Below are positions 63,544 to 64,000 of a DNA stretch of 64,000 nucleotides, one piece after another (the first letter of the stretch is position 1; each line of letters begins with the position of its first letter). Origin of the DNA: Rhodococcoides kyotonense (GTDB lineage: Bacteria; Actinomycetota; Actinomycetes; Mycobacteriales; Mycobacteriaceae). The notes below the pieces were generated by a model, which saw only the letters and a program-made list of their open reading frames with translations, ran no database searches and was not told where the DNA came from. The position numbers were made by a program, and so were the translations under genes. The DNA lies in the NCBI RefSeq assembly GCF_900188125.1, contig NZ_FZOW01000003.1:124001-188000 (forward strand), written 5' to 3'.

Positions 63544-64000
63544 ATGGCGGAGAGCGCGCTCGCTCTGACGGAGCTCGGCGCAGTGTTCTTCGCGCTCGGC
63601 CTGCTGGCCAGACTCGCAGGGAAGATCGGCGTCTCTCCCATCCCGTTCTATCTGCTCGGAGGCCTGTGCTTCGGCAACGGCGGATTCTTCAACCTCGGCG
63701 GCATAGACGAGTTCAGCGAGATCGCCAGCGAAATCGGCGTCATCCTGCTGCTCCTGCTGCTCGGACTCGAATACACCGCGACCGAGCTCGTCACCGGCCT
63801 TCGACGCTCGTGGCTTGCCGGGCTCGTCGACCTCGTCCTCAACTTCCTGCCGGGAGCCGTCGCCGCGCTGTTGCTCGGGTGGGGTGGCGTCGGCGCGCTC
63901 GTGCTCGGCGGCGTCACGTACATCTCGTCGTCGGGCATCGTTGCAAAAGTCCTCACCGACCTGGGCAGACTCGGTAACCGCGAGACGCCCGTCGTGCTGT
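63544..64000 (+). CDS. Cation:proton antiporter (CPA2, KhtU/KefB-like), 3' end outside window
   Basis: The first 152 codons from ATG 63544 show four or five membrane helices: LTELGAVFFALGLLARLAG, IPFYLLGGLCFGNGG, EIASEIGVILLLLLLGLEYTATELV and the re-entrant GALVLGGVTYISSSGIVAKVL. The EFSEIASEIGVILLLLLLGLE pattern is the CPA2 signature. Exports K+ (or Na+) in exchange for protons, under control of the preceding subunit. Confidence 0.92.
   Translation, partial: MAESALALTELGAVFFALGLLARLAGKIGVSPIPFYLLGGLCFGNGGFFNLGGIDEFSEIASEIGVILLLLLLGLEYTATELVTGLRRSWLAGLVDLVLNFLPGAVAALLLGWGGVGALVLGGVTYISSSGIVAKVLTDLGRLGNRETPVVL

Overview
The window is high-GC DNA from a mycolic-acid actinobacterium (order Mycobacteriales), most likely Rhodococcus in the broad sense. 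The evidence is a complete mce operon, a tuberculostearic-acid-type gene pair, the actinobacterial host factor mIHF, MurT/GatD, GTG and apparently leaderless starts, and a backbone that, from what I remember of the Mycobacterium tuberculosis map, follows the ask - leuA - murT/gatD - recR/ybaB - Rv3718c/Rv3719/Rv3720 region. Genus and species cannot be fixed from sequence alone.

Layout. 0-8 kb: 3' part missing ask (minus), FUSC membrane protein, a MalT-like LuxR regulator, a small unknown protein, and leuA behind a Leu-rich leader peptide and hairpin. 7.8-24.4 kb: an accessory catabolic block. It holds an MFS exporter + MBL hydrolase pair, a TetR regulator, a seven-gene acyl-CoA degradation operon (acyl-CoA dehydrogenase, NDP-forming CoA ligase, SDR, MaoC hydratase, thioesterase, DUF35 protein, thiolase-like protein lacking the thiolase nucleophile) and a divergent five-gene peptide/nickel-type ABC importer. 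TCTAGAA-type operators in front of four of these units suggest one local regulon. 24.4-34 kb: SHOCT/DUF6325 proteins, murT-gatD, a ketosteroid-isomerase-like gene behind a KstR-type box, EamA/LysR, an AbiEi/DUF559-like protein, recR-ybaB, and a siderophore-interacting protein behind an iron box. 34-49 kb: lipid genes. These include the FAD reductase + methyltransferase pair, three MpaB/DUF2236 oxygenase-like proteins (two paired with paralogous divergent TetR genes), ACBP, a molybdopterin oxidoreductase, and a GntR / acyl-CoA dehydrogenase / aldehyde dehydrogenase cluster around a 28-bp perfect palindrome. 49-62.5 kb: DUF808 protein, a tandem-domain TetR regulator resembling Mce3R, then echA, fadD, yrbEA, yrbEB, mceA-F and an Mce-associated protein; from yrbEB on, the genes overlap by 1 or 4 nt. 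62.5-64 kb: mihF and a two-gene K+/H+ antiporter system cut by the window end.

The strongest unexplained signal is a dispersed family of about 40-60 bp palindromes with arm GTGCACGAAAATACATAG and a conserved 4-nt loop (CCCN or its complement). Seven clear copies and one diverged copy occur in the window, nearly all at gene 3' ends. At two convergent junctions the palindrome supplies the stop codons of both facing genes, so unrelated regulators end in the same HVHENT-like tail. One copy carries compensatory changes in both arms.

No tRNA, rRNA, CRISPR array, transposase or phage gene was recognised. No gene-free stretch exceeds about 300 bases.
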